From: Streptomyces sp. SCSIO 75703
GTDB lineage: Bacteria > Actinomycetota > Actinomycetes > Streptomycetales > Streptomycetaceae
DNA length: 64,000 nucleotides
Direction: 5' to 3'
Assembly (NCBI RefSeq): GCF_036607905.1
Contig: NZ_CP144555.1
Span: 558,001 to 622,000 of the forward strand
How positions within the stretch are numbered: position 1 is the stretch's first letter; each line of letters begins with the position of its first letter. A program made the position numbers and the translations under genes. The notes beneath the pieces were generated by a model. That model saw only the letters and a program-made list of their open reading frames with translations. It was not told where the DNA came from and ran no database searches. This document shows, one piece after another, positions 40,562 through 51,201 of the stretch.

Positions 40562-42478
40562 TCAGTTCTCTCCTTGGGCTGACGGGGCGGCCGGGCCGTT
40601 GCCGGGACGGTCCGCGGTGGCCAGGCTCGCGCCGATCCGGCCGGCGATCTCCACGGGCGTCAGGCCGACGTCCGCGAGCACCTCGGCGCGCTTGGCGTGC
40701 GCGAGGAACTGCTCGGGGATGCCGAACCGCCGTACCGGCACGTCGACTTCGGCGTCGCCGAGGGCCAGGGACACCGCGGAGCCGACCCCGCCGGCGCGGC
40801 TGTTGTCCTCGACGACGGCCACCAGCCGGTGCCGGGCGGCGAGCGGCGGCAGGGCGGGGTCGACGGGTTTGACCCAGCGGGGGTCGACGACCGTACAGCC
40901 GATGCCGCGCGCCGCGAGCAGGTCCGCCGCCCGGAGGCAGACGGGCGCCATCACGCCGACGCAGACGAGGAGGACCTCGGGGACGTCGGCCGCGTGCAGG
41001 ACGTCCATCCCGCCCACCCGGCCGACGGCGGGCACCTCCGGCCCCACCGACTCCTTGGGGAAGCGCAACATTGTCGGCGCGTCGTCGACGGCGACCGCCT
41101 CGCGGAGCTGGGCCCGCAGTTGGCCCGCGTCGCGCGGGGCGGCGATGCGCAGGCCGGGGACGACCTGGAGGATGGACATGTCCCACATGCCGTTGTGGGA
41201 GGCGCCGTCGGTGCCGGTGACGCCGGCCCGGTCCAGGACGAAGGTGACGCCGCACCGGTGGAGGGCGACGTCCATCAGGAGCTGGTCGAAGGCGCGGTTG
41301 AGGAAGGTGGCGTAGACGGCGACGACGGGGTGGAGTCCGCCGGTGGCGAGGCCGGCGGCGCAGACGGCGGCGTGCTGCTCGGCGATGCCGACGTCCCAGA
41401 CGCGGTCGGGGAAGCGGTCGGCGAAGCGGCCGAGGCCCACCGGGTGGAGCATGGCGGCGGTGAGGGCGACGACGTCCTCGCGCTCCTCGCCGATGCGGAC
41501 CATCTCGTCACCGAAGACCGAGGTCCAGGAGGGCGCGGCGGCGGGGGCGAGCGGGGCGCAGGTGAGCGGGTCCATCACGCCGACGCTGTGGAAGTGGTCC
41601 TCCTCGTGGTCGAGGGCGGGTGCGTAGCCGCGGCCCTTCTCCGTGAGGCAGTGGACCAGGACGGGCCCGCCGAAGCGTTTCGCGCGCCGCAGCGCGGACT
41701 CGACGGCGCCGAGGTCGTGTCCGTCGACGGGGCCGAGGTACTTCAGCCCCAGGTCCTCGAAGAGCCCCTGGGGGGCGAAGGCGTCCTTGAAGCCCTTCTT
41801 GGCGCCGTGCAGGGCGTCGTAGACGGTGCTGCCGACCACCGGGGTGCGCTGGAGGACGTCCTTGCCCCAGGCCAGCATCCGTTCGTAGCCGTCGGTCGTG
41901 CGCAGGGCGGCGAGGTGGTGGGCGAGGCCGCCGATGGTGGGCGCGTAGGAGCGCTCGTTGTCGTTGACGACGATGATCAGCGGCCGGTCCTTGGCGGCGG
42001 CGATGTTGTTCAGCGCCTCCCAGGCCATGCCGCCGGTGAGGGCGCCGTCGCCGATGACCGCGACGACGTGGCCGTCCTCGCCGCGCACCCGGCGGGCCTT
42101 GGCGAGACCGTCGGCCCAGCCGAGGGCGGTCGAGGCGTGGCTGTTCTCGACGATGTCGTGCTCGGACTCCTCTCGGGAGGGGTAGCCGGACAGGCCGCCC
42201 TTGCCGCGCAGCTTGGAGAAGTCCTGACGCCCGGTCAGCAGCTTGTGCACGTAGGACTGGTGGCCCGTGTCCCACACGATGCGGTCGGTGGGCGAGTCGA
42301 ACACGCGGTGCAGGGCGAGCGTCAGCTCCACCACGCCCAGGTTGGGTCCGAGGTGCCCGCCGGTCCGGGCGACCGCGTTCACCAGGAACTCCCGTATCTC
42401 GCCCGGGAGCCGGGCGAGGTCCGGTCCGGACAGCCCCCTCAGGTCGTGTGGTCCCTTGATGGTCTCCAGAATCGTCAC
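40562..42478 (-). CDS. dxs: 1-deoxy-D-xylulose-5-phosphate synthase
   Basis: 638 residues with the three transketolase-like domains of [20 protein letters not shown] is the ThDP/Mg motif (about residue 142-158), and the Pyr domain has [18 protein letters not shown]. It condenses pyruvate and glyceraldehyde 3-phosphate, the committed MEP-pathway step. Carried inside the hopanoid operon, it raises isoprenoid supply for this pathway; Streptomyces normally also has a separate housekeeping dxs. The aminotransferase gene begins exactly where this one stops. Confidence 0.96.
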   Translation of the reverse strand: MTILETIKGPHDLRGLSGPDLARLPGEIREFLVNAVARTGGHLGPNLGVVELTLALHRVFDSPTDRIVWDTGHQSYVHKLLTGRQDFSKLRGKGGLSGYPSREESEHDIVENSHASTALGWADGLAKARRVRGEDGHVVAVIGDGALTGGMAWEALNNIAAAKDRPLIIVVNDNERSYAPTIGGLAHHLAALRTTDGYERMLAWGKDVLQRTPVVGSTVYDALHGAKKGFKDAFAPQGLFEDLGLKYLGPVDGHDLGAVESALRRAKRFGGPVLVHCLTEKGRGYAPALDHEEDHFHSVGVMDPLTCAPLAPAAAPSWTSVFGDEMVRIGEEREDVVALTAAMLHPVGLGRFADRFPDRVWDVGIAEQHAAVCAAGLATGGLHPVVAVYATFLNRAFDQLLMDVALHRCGVTFVLDRAGVTGTDGASHNGMWDMSILQVVPGLRIAAPRDAGQLRAQLREAVAVDDAPTMLRFPKESVGPEVPAVGRVGGMDVLHAADVPEVLLVCVGVMAPVCLRAADLLAARGIGCTVVDPRWVKPVDPALPPLAARHRLVAVVEDNSRAGGVGSAVSLALGDAEVDVPVRRFGIPEQFLAHAKRAEVLADVGLTPVEIAGRIGASLATADRPGNGPAAPSAQGEN

Positions 42479-42505
42479 GTTCGGGCCCCCTTCGGTCCGC
42501 GGTGT

Positions 42506-43660
42506 TCAGCTCACGGTGACGGCCGGCTCCCCCGGCACGCCGTGCTGCCCCATCTCTTCGGCGATCTTCAGGGCCTCTTCGATCAGGGTCTCCACGATCT
42601 TCGATTCGGGGACGGTCTTGATGACCTCGCCCTTCACGAAGATCTGCCCCTTGCCGTTGCCCGAGGCCACCCCCAGGTCGGCCTCGCGGGCCTCGCCCGG
42701 ACCGTTGACGACACAGCCCATCACCGCGACCCGCAGCGGCACGTCCATCCCCGTCAGACCGGCGGTGACCTCCTCCGCCAGCTTGTACACGTCCACCTGC
42801 GCCCGCCCGCACGACGGACACGACACGATCTCCAGCCCCCGCTGCCGCAGGTTCAGCGACTCCAGGATCTGGATACCGACCTTGATCTCCTCCACCGGCG
42901 GCGCCGACAGCGACACCCGGATCGTGTCCCCGATGCCGCGCGAGAGCAGCGCGCCGAAGGCCACCGCGGACTTGATCGTGCCCTGGAACGCCGGACCCGC
43001 CTCCGTGACCCCCAGGTGCAGCGGGTAGTCGCACTGCCCGGCGAGCTGCCGGTACGCCTCGACCATCACGACCGGGTCGTTGTGCTTCACCGAGATCTTG
43101 ATGTCGCGGAAGTCGTGCTCCTCGAACAGCGACGCCTCCCACAGCGCCGACTCCACCAGCGCCTCCGGCGTCGCCTTCCCGTACTTCCGCATCAGCCGCC
43201 GGTCCAGCGAGCCCGCGTTCACGCCGATCCGGATCGGCGTGCCGTGGTCCCGCGCCGCCTTGGAGATCTCCCGCACCTGGTCGTCGAACTTCTTGATGTT
43301 CCCCGGGTTCACCCGCACCGCCGCGCAGCCCGCCTCGATCGCGGCGAACACGTACTTCGGCTGGAAGTGGATGTCCGCGATCACCGGGATCTGCGACTTC
43401 CGCGCGATCACCGACAACGCGTCCGCGTCGTCCTGCGTCGGGCACGCCACCCGCACGATCTGGCACCCCGACGCCGTCAACTCCGCGATCTGCTGCAACG
43501 TCGCACCGATGTCCGACGTCCGCGTCGTCGTCATCGACTGCACCGACACCGGGGCGCCGCCCCCGACGGCCACCGGCCCGACCTCGATCCGCCGCGACAC
43601 GCGCCGCGCGGCCGAGGGCCGGGCCGGTACCTCGGGGAGGCCCAGGTCCGTGGTGGTCAC
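42506..43660 (-). CDS. ispG: 4-hydroxy-3-methylbut-2-en-1-yl diphosphate synthase
   Basis: 384 residues, IspG/GcpE family. The N-terminal TIM-barrel contains [19 protein letters not shown]. The C-terminal [4Fe-4S] domain supplies cysteines in [12 protein letters not shown] and [12 protein letters not shown]. It converts MEcPP to HMBPP late in the MEP pathway. It is the second MEP gene in this operon with dxs, 27 nt upstream of it. Confidence 0.96.
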   Translation of the reverse strand: MTTTDLGLPEVPARPSAARRVSRRIEVGPVAVGGGAPVSVQSMTTTRTSDIGATLQQIAELTASGCQIVRVACPTQDDADALSVIARKSQIPVIADIHFQPKYVFAAIEAGCAAVRVNPGNIKKFDDQVREISKAARDHGTPIRIGVNAGSLDRRLMRKYGKATPEALVESALWEASLFEEHDFRDIKISVKHNDPVVMVEAYRQLAGQCDYPLHLGVTEAGPAFQGTIKSAVAFGALLSRGIGDTIRVSLSAPPVEEIKVGIQILESLNLRQRGLEIVSCPSCGRAQVDVYKLAEEVTAGLTGMDVPLRVAVMGCVVNGPGEAREADLGVASGNGKGQIFVKGEVIKTVPESKIVETLIEEALKIAEEMGQHGVPGEPAVTVS

Positions 43661-43664
43661 GCCG

Positions 43665-44687
43665 TCACTCCCGGTTCCCCGACACGGTCTCGCGCAGCGC
43701 GCGCAGGGACTCCTTGAGCGAGCCCATGGTGGCGAGGACGGCGGTGGGCTCGTAGCCGCAGTGCGCCATGCAGTTGGCGCAGCGCGGGTCCTTGCCGCGG
43801 CCGTACTTGTCCCAGTCGGTGTCCTCGACCAGTTCGCGGTACGTCGGCACGTACCCGTCGCTCATCAGGTAGCAGGGCCGCTGCCAGCCGAAGAGCGAGT
43901 AGTTGGGGATCGCCCAGGCCGTGCAGGGGAAGTCGACCTTGCCCTCCAGGAAGTCCAGGAAGAGCGGGGAGTGGTTGAGCCGCCAGCGGCGCCGGTTGCC
44001 GCCGGCGAACGCCTTCTTGAACAGTTCGCGGGTCTGCTCCACGCCGAGGAAGTGCTCCTGGTCGGGGGCCTTCTCGTAGGCGTACGCGGGCGAGATCATC
44101 ATCTCGTCGACCCGGAGGTCGTCGTTGAGGTAGTCGAGGACCTCGACGATGGTCTGGGGCGTGTCGGTGTTGAAGAAGGTCGAGTTGGTGGTGACCCGGA
44201 AACCGCGCCGCTTGGCCTCCTTGATCGCCTCCACCGCCTCGTCGAACACGCCCTCCTTCGCCACGGACTCGTCGTGCCGCTCGCGCAGCCCGTCGATGTG
44301 CACCGCGAAGGCGAAGTACGGGGAGGGGGTGAACTTGTCCATCTTCTTGCGCATCAGCAGGGCGTTGGTGCAGAGGAAGACGTACTTGCGCTTGGCCACG
44401 AGCTGACGGACGATCTCGTCGATCTGGGGGTGCATCAGGGGCTCGCCGCCGGCGATGGAGACCATCGGGGCCCCGGACTCCAGGACCGCGCCGACGGCCT
44501 GGGCGACCGGCATGCGCTGTTTGAGCACGCCCGCCGGGTGCTGGATCTTCCCGCATCCCTCGCACTTCAGGTTGCAGGCGTACAGCGGCTCCAGCTCGAC
44601 GATGAGCGGGAACTTGTCCCGCCTGCGGAGCTTTTGTTCGGCCAGATACGTAGCGACCTTGACGGACTGGCGCAGCGGCATGGCCAT
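43665..44687 (-). CDS. hpnH: Adenosyl-hopene transferase, radical SAM
   Basis: 340 residues. The radical-SAM cluster motif CNLKCEGC (C38, C42, C45) is followed by [14 protein letters not shown] and a SPASM-like C-terminal cysteine set (CANCMAHC). HpnH adds the 5'-deoxyadenosyl radical to diploptene, making adenosylhopane and starting the extended side chain. It stops 4 nt before the ispG start, with hpnG just upstream. Confidence 0.94.
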   Translation of the reverse strand: MAMPLRQSVKVATYLAEQKLRRRDKFPLIVELEPLYACNLKCEGCGKIQHPAGVLKQRMPVAQAVGAVLESGAPMVSIAGGEPLMHPQIDEIVRQLVAKRKYVFLCTNALLMRKKMDKFTPSPYFAFAVHIDGLRERHDESVAKEGVFDEAVEAIKEAKRRGFRVTTNSTFFNTDTPQTIVEVLDYLNDDLRVDEMMISPAYAYEKAPDQEHFLGVEQTRELFKKAFAGGNRRRWRLNHSPLFLDFLEGKVDFPCTAWAIPNYSLFGWQRPCYLMSDGYVPTYRELVEDTDWDKYGRGKDPRCANCMAHCGYEPTAVLATMGSLKESLRALRETVSGNRE

Positions 44688-44693
44688 CTGGGC

Positions 44694-45338
44694 TCACCTC
44701 CTGGGGAGCAGCAGGGATCGGTGCCATTCGAAGAAAGCGGGGAGAACGGATCGGAGGACTCGGAACGCCGATATTCCACCGCGCAGGGTGCCGATCCGGA
44801 CCAGTTCGTGTTCCGGGGCGTCGACGACCACCCGGACGGCGGCAACCGGGCGGTCGCCGCCCGCGCGGACCGCGCACAGCAGGGTGGCCGCCGACTCCAT
44901 GTCGGCGGCGATGGCTCCGGTGGCGAGGAGGTCGGCGCGCTCCATGCCGCGGACCACGTGGTCGGAGCCGGTGAGCGGCCCGGTGTGGACGGTGCGGCCG
45001 GGCACGGCCCGCACCAGTTCCGCGACGAGGCGTTCGGTGCCGACGCAGCCGACCGTGCCGCGCGGGTCCCGGGTCTCCTCGGCGACGACGAGGTCGCCGG
45101 GGTGCATGCCGGGGGCCAGTCCGGCGCAGAAGCCCGTGGCGAGCACGGCGGCCCCGTCCAGGGCCGGGTCGGCCAGGACCCGGGAGACGGAGCGTTCGGC
45201 GGCCCGGGGTCCCATGCCGGTGCGCAGCACGGTGACGGGCCCGCCGGCGCCGCCGCGGTCGCCGGCGCGCAGGGCGAGGTGCTCGATGCCGAGCGCGCAG
45301 GCGATCAGCAGCGGCGCCGGGGCGGGCTGGGGGGCCAT
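44694..45338 (-). CDS. hpnG: Hopanoid-associated phosphorylase/nucleosidase
   Basis: 214 residues, nucleoside phosphorylase fold: LLIACALGIEHLAL start, TGFCAGLAPGMHPGDLVVAEE, and the purine-site IAADMESAATL. HpnG removes adenine from adenosylhopane to give ribosylhopane. The start (45338) overlaps the shc stop (ATGA). It sits between shc and hpnH as in other hopanoid operons. Confidence 0.92.
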   Translation of the reverse strand: MAPQPAPAPLLIACALGIEHLALRAGDRGGAGGPVTVLRTGMGPRAAERSVSRVLADPALDGAAVLATGFCAGLAPGMHPGDLVVAEETRDPRGTVGCVGTERLVAELVRAVPGRTVHTGPLTGSDHVVRGMERADLLATGAIAADMESAATLLCAVRAGGDRPVAAVRVVVDAPEHELVRIGTLRGGISAFRVLRSVLPAFFEWHRSLLLPRR

Positions 45339-47425
45339 CAGCCCCCCTTGACCTCGGCGAGGGGCTGCCCGGTGCGGGCCGGCCCGGAAGACGAGGTGCC
45401 GTCGGCGCTCTCCGCCGTGCGGGGCCGTCCGGCCGGCGGCGTCCCGGCGAAGGGGTCGCCGTGGACGTAGCGGCCTAGCGCGGTGAGCGGGAACACCTGC
45501 CGGTACAGGTGGTAGTTGATGGAGAAGTCCCAGGGGAAGCCGGTGCCGGTGAAGTACGGCTCGTCCCAGGAGCCGTCCTCCCGCTGGGTGGCGGCGAGCC
45601 AGGCGACGCCCCGCTCGACCGCGCGGGACTCCCGCTCGCCCGCGGCCAGCAGGGCCATCAGCGCCCACGCCGTCTGCGAGGCGGTCGAGGCGCCCCGTCC
45701 GCCCCACTCCCTGACGTACCGGTAGGAGCGCAGGTCCTCGCCCCAGCCGCCGTCCTCGTTCTGCACGGACTCCAGCCAGCGCACCGCGCGCCGGATCGCC
45801 GGGTGCGAGGCGGGCAGTCCGGCCGCGGTCAGCGCGGGGACGACGGAACCGGTGCCGTAGAGGTAGTTGACGCCCCAGCGGCCGAACCAGGAGCCGTCCG
45901 GCTCCTGTTCGTCCAGCAGCCACCGGACGCCGCGCCGGGTGCGCGGGTCCTGGGCGAGGCCCTCGACGGCGAGCATCTCGACGACGTGCCCGGTGACGTC
46001 CGCGGACGGCGGGTCGACGACCTCGCCGAAGTCGCAGAAGGGCAGCCGGTTGGGCAGGGTGCTGGTGTTGTCGACGTCGAAGGCGCCCCAGGCGCCGTTC
46101 TTCGACTGCATGCCGAGGTTCCAGCGCACCCCGCGTCCGACGGCCCGTTCCACGCGCTCCGGGTCGTGGTGCGCGACCCGGCGCAGCGCGAGGACCACCT
46201 CGGCGGTGTCGTCGATGTCGGGGTAGTTGTCGTTGTGGAACTCGAACGCCCAGCCGCCGGGCGGCAGTCCGGGTCTGCGCACCGACCAGTCGCCGGGACG
46301 CACGATCTGTTCGCCGAGCATCCAGTCCGCGGCCTTGACGAGCTGCGGGTGGTCCGGGGGCACCCCGGCGTCGGCGAGGGCGATGGTGGCCAGACAGGTG
46401 TCCCACACCGGGGACTGGCACGCCTCGATCATCCGGGAGCCGTCCGCGCGCCAGACGGCGAAGCGGTCCAGCGACTCCAGGCCCGCGCGCATCACGGGGT
46501 GTTCGAGGTCGTAGCCGAGCAGGTGGAGCGCGATGACGGAGTAGACGGCGGGTGGCTGGATGCCGCCCCAGCAGCCGTCGTTCTCCTGCCGCTCGATGAT
46601 CCAGCGGGCGGCGGTGTTCATCGCGGCCCGGCGCAGCGGGCGCGGGGCGACCCGGCGGTAGGCGTGCAGGGCCTTGTCGAGCCGCTGGAAGACGCCGTCC
46701 CAGCTCATCGCGGGGGCGAGCGGCCGGGGCGGCCGGGGCTGGTCCGGGTCGGCGTGCAGTTCGTCGAGCGGGAAGGGCGCCGGGCGGACCGGGCGCTTCG
46801 CCGAGACGATGGTGAGCGGCACGATGGTCTGCCGGGCCCAGCAGCCGAAGTCGTAGATGTTCAGCGGCACCCAGCTCGGGAAGTAGATCAGTTCCGGCGG
46901 GAGTTCGGGCAGGTCCTCCCACTTCCACCAGCCGAACAGGGCCAGCCAGATCCGGGTGAAGACCCGGGAGGCGGCGATGCCGCCCTGGGCGCGGACCCAG
47001 GCGGCGGCCTTGGCCATGTGGGGTGCCTCGGGCGCGTCGCCGGCCAGGCGCAGGGCGACGTACGCCTCGATGGTGGTGGACAGTTCGCCGGGGCCGCCGT
47101 GGAAGGTGGCCCAGGTGCCGTCCGCGCGTTGCTCGCCGCGGATGAACAGGGCGGCGGCCCGCGTGGTCTTCTCGTCCGAGATGCCGAGGAACCGGCGCAG
47201 GAGGAGGTCCTCGGCGTCCATGGTGACGTTGGTCTCCAGATCGCCCTTCCACCATCCCTCGGCATCCTGCCGGGAGAGCAGGAAGTCGGTGGCGCGCCGG
47301 GTGGCGCGGGCGGCGGCTTCGGGTACCCCGGCCGCCGCGGCGGGGATGGTGAGGGCGTCTTCGCTGGCCGCGGTTGCGCGGGGCGGCAGGGCGGCCCCGG
47401 TGCTTCCGTCGGTCGTCGCTGTCAT
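45338..47425 (-). CDS. shc: Squalene-hopene cyclase
   Basis: 695 residues. Several QW-type repeats occur (for example QENDGCWGG and QREDGSWDEP), and the protonating DxDD motif is seen as DIDDTAEV with D403-D406. It cyclises squalene to hopene/hopanol at the membrane. It lies third from the substrate side: squalene from hpnCDE enters here. GGGG (of AAGGGG) precedes the ATG. The gap to the polyprenyl synthase stop is 125 nt. Confidence 0.97.
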   Translation of the reverse strand: MTATTDGSTGAALPPRATAASEDALTIPAAAAGVPEAAARATRRATDFLLSRQDAEGWWKGDLETNVTMDAEDLLLRRFLGISDEKTTRAAALFIRGEQRADGTWATFHGGPGELSTTIEAYVALRLAGDAPEAPHMAKAAAWVRAQGGIAASRVFTRIWLALFGWWKWEDLPELPPELIYFPSWVPLNIYDFGCWARQTIVPLTIVSAKRPVRPAPFPLDELHADPDQPRPPRPLAPAMSWDGVFQRLDKALHAYRRVAPRPLRRAAMNTAARWIIERQENDGCWGGIQPPAVYSVIALHLLGYDLEHPVMRAGLESLDRFAVWRADGSRMIEACQSPVWDTCLATIALADAGVPPDHPQLVKAADWMLGEQIVRPGDWSVRRPGLPPGGWAFEFHNDNYPDIDDTAEVVLALRRVAHHDPERVERAVGRGVRWNLGMQSKNGAWGAFDVDNTSTLPNRLPFCDFGEVVDPPSADVTGHVVEMLAVEGLAQDPRTRRGVRWLLDEQEPDGSWFGRWGVNYLYGTGSVVPALTAAGLPASHPAIRRAVRWLESVQNEDGGWGEDLRSYRYVREWGGRGASTASQTAWALMALLAAGERESRAVERGVAWLAATQREDGSWDEPYFTGTGFPWDFSINYHLYRQVFPLTALGRYVHGDPFAGTPPAGRPRTAESADGTSSSGPARTGQPLAEVKGG

Positions 47426-47550
47426 GGCTTCCCCTTCGTGCAGTGTGCAAGCGGTGCAGTGCGTCTGCTGTACGGGTCCGCCGTCGGCCGGTGCCGTCCC
47501 TGGGGAGGCACCGGCCGGCGACTAAGCGAGGGCTATTCGGCCGATAATGA

Positions 47551-48681
47551 TCATCTCTTTCGTACGACGACGAAGTCCGCGAGCGCCGTGAACCGGTCCC
47601 GCACCCGGTCGGGCATGTCCACGGTGTCGAGGGCTTCGATGGCGATGGTGTGCTGCCGGCGTGCCTCCTCGGCGGTCCACTCGCGGCCTCCCGCTTCCTC
47701 GATGAGGGCGGCGCGGGCCGCGAACTCCTCCTCGGAGAAGTTCTCGAAGTCGCTGCTCTTGGCGTCGGCGGCGAGGATCTCGCCGAGCCGCTCGGAGGCG
47801 GGCCCGCCCGCCGCGAGCGCCGCGACGACCGGGAGCGACTTCTTGCGCTGGCGCAGGTCGCTCCAGGTCTGCTTGCCGGTGGACTCCGGGTCGCCCCAGA
47901 TGCCGAGAAGGTCGTCGACGGCCTGGAAGGCCAGGCCGAGGTGGTGGCCGTACGTCTCCAGCGTGTCGGCCGTGCGCTCGTCGGCGCCGCCCAGCACCGC
48001 GCCGATGGAGCTGGCGGAGGCGAGCAGGGCGCCGGTCTTGTTGCCCTCCATCTCCAGGCACTCGGCGACGCTGACCCGGTCGCGGTGCTCGTAGGAGATG
48101 TCCTGTGCCTGACCGTCGATCAGGGCGCGGGTGGCGGCGGTGAGGCGGCGGGTGGCGCGGCCGGCGTCGACGGTGCCGAGTTCCAGCAGGACCTCGTTGG
48201 CGAGGGCGAAGAGGGCGTCGCCGACGAGGATGGCCTGGGCCGGGCCGTGCACCTTCCAGACGGTGTCGCGGTGCCGGCGCTGTTCGTCGCCGTCCATCAG
48301 GTCGTCGTGCAGCAGGGAGAAGTTGTGCACCAGTTCGACGGCGACCGCGCCGGGGACGCCGACCTCGGGGGCGGCTCCGGTGACCTCGGCGGAGAGCACC
48401 GCGAGCGCGGGCCTGACGGCCTTGCCGCCGTCGCCCTCGGCGGGGTTGCCCTGGGCGTCGATCCAGCCGAAGTGGTAGGCGGCGACGGTGTCCATGGGAG
48501 GTGCCAGTCGGTCGACGGCCGCCCGCAGGACCGGCGTGGCCAGGGTCCGGCCGCGCTCCAGGAGCGCGGTCACGTCCACCGCGTCGGCAGCCTTCGAGGC
48601 CGGGGGCACAGTGGGCACAGTCTCTCCTCCAGTTGCGGTACCGGGAGTGCGGGTCTCGCTCCCCCGCGGGTCGGTCCTCAT
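47551..48681 (-). CDS. Polyprenyl synthetase (hopanoid FPP-type)
   Basis: About 376 residues. Allylic and homoallylic site motifs are present: first Asp-rich LLHDDLMDGD, second VDDLLGIWGD, and GNKTGALL. It makes a C15 (farnesyl) or longer diphosphate; with squalene genes around, farnesyl diphosphate for the hpnC/D/E branch is most likely. It is not the ubiquinone-type enzyme, as no quinone genes are near. The ATG overlaps the hpnE stop (ATGA) for coupled translation. An in-frame GTG about 20 codons in could be the true start. Confidence 0.9.
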   Translation of the reverse strand: MRTDPRGSETRTPGTATGGETVPTVPPASKAADAVDVTALLERGRTLATPVLRAAVDRLAPPMDTVAAYHFGWIDAQGNPAEGDGGKAVRPALAVLSAEVTGAAPEVGVPGAVAVELVHNFSLLHDDLMDGDEQRRHRDTVWKVHGPAQAILVGDALFALANEVLLELGTVDAGRATRRLTAATRALIDGQAQDISYEHRDRVSVAECLEMEGNKTGALLASASSIGAVLGGADERTADTLETYGHHLGLAFQAVDDLLGIWGDPESTGKQTWSDLRQRKKSLPVVAALAAGGPASERLGEILAADAKSSDFENFSEEEFAARAALIEEAGGREWTAEEARRQHTIAIEALDTVDMPDRVRDRFTALADFVVVRKR

Positions 48682-50114
48682 GCCGCCTCCTCGAAGAAGT
48701 CGGGGAGGAGGCCGCGGGACCGGCCGAGGGCGTCGAGGGCGGCTCCCGCCGCGCCGACGCCGCTACGGACCGCACTCTCCATGGTCGCGGGCCACCCGGT
48801 GGCGGTCCACGCTCCGGCCAGGTACAGGCCGGGTGCCTTGGTGCGGGCGCCGGGCCTGAGCCGTCCGACGCCGGGGGCGGGCACGAAGGTCGCCGCGCGC
48901 TCCCTGGTCACGAAGAAGTCCAGCACCCCGGCGCCCCGGGCACGGGGCAGCAGCCGCTCCAGCTCGGGCAGGTAGCGCTCGCGCAGGGCGGCCACGGGCG
49001 TGTCGATCTCGTCCTGCGCCGTCGACTGCGAGACGGCGAGGTACTGGCCTTCCTTGACCCCGGCGGCCTGGGTGCGGTCGAACACCCATTGCAGGGGGGT
49101 GCCGAGGGCGGTGAGGAAGGGGGCGTCGAGCACGGCCCGGTCGTAGATCACGTGGACGTTGAGGATGGGGGCGGTGCCGATCTCCAGCAGCCTCTCGGGC
49201 CGGTCGAGGGCGCCGTCGGGCAGCAGTGCGTGCGCCTCGCGCTGGGGTACGGCGAGGACGACGGCGTCCGCGGCCAGGACCTCGCCGGGGACGTGGACGC
49301 TCCAGCCGCCGCCGGGTTCGGCGCGGACGGAGCCGACGCGGGCGCGGACCTCGGTGCGCACGCCGGCCGCGGTGAGCGCCTGGCGGGCGAGCCGGTCGTG
49401 GAGTTCGCCCAGCGGGACACGGGCCCAGCCGATGTCGGCGGCGCCGGCGTCGGAGAGCAGCCCGGTCTTGAAGACCATCGCGGCGAGCGCCAGGGAGGCG
49501 TCGGCGGCCACGGCGTTGAGGGTGGCGACGCCGACCAGGTCCCAGAGGGCCTCGACGGTGCGCGCGGACTGACCGTGCGCGGTCAACCAGGTGGCGAAGT
49601 CCTGGGTGTCCAGGGCCGGATCGGCGAGGTCGAGCCGCTGGAGGGCGAGCGCGGCCCGGCCGACGGCGGCACGCTCGGCGAGCGAGAGGTGCGGGTAGGT
49701 GGCGAGGCTGCGGCCGAGGTGGAGCGGGACGGGCAGGGCGTCGCGCCGCAGCCGGCCGAGCCGGCGTCCCTCGGGGCGGTCCAGGTCGACGACGGGCACG
49801 TCGAGCCGGTCCTGCACGGGGGCGAGGTGGGCGCCGCCGATCCGGTCGAGGAACCAGCGGTAGGCGGTGCAGCAGCGCAGGTAGACGTGCTGGCCGTTGT
49901 CGACGGTGAGGTCGCCGCGCCGGAAGGAGCAGGCGAGGCCGCCCAGGCGGGGGCGGCTCTCCAGCAGCGTGACGCGCACCCCCGCGTCGGCGAGCGCGAG
50001 CGCGGCGGTGACGCCGGCGAGCCCCCCGCCGACCACGACGGCGCGCCGGCCGGGGCGGACGCCGGCGGTGTCCGTGCGCGGGCCGTCGTCCTGCGTGCCG
50101 TTGCCGTGGGTCAT
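48678..50114 (-). CDS. hpnE: Squalene-forming FAD oxidoreductase
   Basis: 478 residues. The Rossmann FAD-binding start is RRAVVVGGGLAGVTAALALA, with RPRLGGLACSFRRGD next and an NAD/FAD C-terminal GLYLAGAWTATGWPATMESA. HpnE reduces hydroxysqualene to squalene. It belongs to the amine-oxidase/phytoene-desaturase-like group, which earlier led to phytoene-desaturase naming. Confidence 0.92.
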   Translation of the reverse strand: MTHGNGTQDDGPRTDTAGVRPGRRAVVVGGGLAGVTAALALADAGVRVTLLESRPRLGGLACSFRRGDLTVDNGQHVYLRCCTAYRWFLDRIGGAHLAPVQDRLDVPVVDLDRPEGRRLGRLRRDALPVPLHLGRSLATYPHLSLAERAAVGRAALALQRLDLADPALDTQDFATWLTAHGQSARTVEALWDLVGVATLNAVAADASLALAAMVFKTGLLSDAGAADIGWARVPLGELHDRLARQALTAAGVRTEVRARVGSVRAEPGGGWSVHVPGEVLAADAVVLAVPQREAHALLPDGALDRPERLLEIGTAPILNVHVIYDRAVLDAPFLTALGTPLQWVFDRTQAAGVKEGQYLAVSQSTAQDEIDTPVAALRERYLPELERLLPRARGAGVLDFFVTRERAATFVPAPGVGRLRPGARTKAPGLYLAGAWTATGWPATMESAVRSGVGAAGAALDALGRSRGLLPDFFEEAA

Positions 50115-50247
50115 CGTGCACCCTCCCGTGTGCCGTGGCCGTGGTCCTTGAACGCAGTACGGACGACCGTCTCAGTCTGGGACGCGGTCCGCCACCCGGG
50201 GGTTGCCCGCCGTGGCACCCGGGTGGTGGTGCGGGGCACGGGGGGTG

Positions 50248-51201
50248 TCAAGGCCGCCTCCTGACGGTGCGGCGGGCGACGTGGCGGGTGTCGAGTCCGG
50301 ACAGTCCGCGCACCGCGACGTACGCCTTCTCCCGGCCGGGCAGGGAGACCCGGCCGCGCAGCACGGCGTACGGGTCGCGATCGATGCGGTCCAGCAGGCG
50401 CCGGTAGATGCCGGCCATGGCGGCGACGCAGGCGCCGCTGCGCCGGTCGAGCAGGGGCAGCAGCCGGTAGCCCTCGGCGAAAAGAGCGCGGGCCCGACGC
50501 ACTTCGAAGTGCACGAGGCCCGCGAAGTCGGAGCCGGCCGGTGGTGTGGGGCCGCCGCCGAAACCGGCCGAGCAGCCGAACTTGGCGAGGTCGTCGGAGG
50601 GCAGGTAGGTGCGTCCGCCCTCGGCGTCCTCGCGCACGTCGCGCAGGATGTTGGTGAGCTGGAGGGCGAGCCCCAGCGTGTCGGCGTACTCGGGGGCGCG
50701 TTCGGCTCCGGGGGCGCCGGGGGCGGTGCCGAACACGCCGAGGGAGAGGCGGCCGATGGCGCCGGCCACGCAGCGGCAGTACGCCTTGAGGTCGTCCCAG
50801 GTCTCGTAGGTCTCGCCGCGGACGTCCATCTGCACGCCGTCGATGAGTTCGTCGAGGCCGCCGAGCGGGATGGGGAACCGCCGGGCGGCGTCGGCGAGGG
50901 CGACGGCCACCGGATCGGTGTCGTCCTCCTCGACGTGGCCCTCGCGGACGCGGGCGAGCAGCGTCCGGGTGTCCTCCAGCCGGGCGACCTTGACGTGGTC
51001 GGCGAGGGTGCCGTCGCCGATGTCGTCGACGCGTCGCGAGAACGCGTACAGGGCCGACATGGCCCGGCGCTTCGGCGTCGGCAGCAGTCTGATGCCGTAG
51101 GCGAAGTTCCTGGCCTGCTGGCCGGTGACGGTCTCGCAGTAGCCGTAGGCGGCGAGTACCGGCGCGGTGGCGGGTGCTGACGACTCCACGGTCCGGATCA
51201 C
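50248..51201 (-). CDS. hpnD: Presqualene diphosphate synthase
   Basis: 317 residues, trans-isoprenyl diphosphate synthase (head-to-head). The first Asp-rich region is RRVDDIGDGTLADH and the second LTNILRDVREDAEGGRTYLP. HpnD joins two FPP to presqualene diphosphate. It starts 4 nt inside hpnC's end (ATGA). Confidence 0.92.
   Translation of the reverse strand: MIRTVESSAPATAPVLAAYGYCETVTGQQARNFAYGIRLLPTPKRRAMSALYAFSRRVDDIGDGTLADHVKVARLEDTRTLLARVREGHVEEDDTDPVAVALADAARRFPIPLGGLDELIDGVQMDVRGETYETWDDLKAYCRCVAGAIGRLSLGVFGTAPGAPGAERAPEYADTLGLALQLTNILRDVREDAEGGRTYLPSDDLAKFGCSAGFGGGPTPPAGSDFAGLVHFEVRRARALFAEGYRLLPLLDRRSGACVAAMAGIYRRLLDRIDRDPYAVLRGRVSLPGREKAYVAVRGLSGLDTRHVARRTVRRRP

Noticed and set aside
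40697..43717. A 1006-codon plus-strand frame
   Set aside because: It is a shadow of dxs and ispG. Those have clear family motifs and codon bias on the minus strand.
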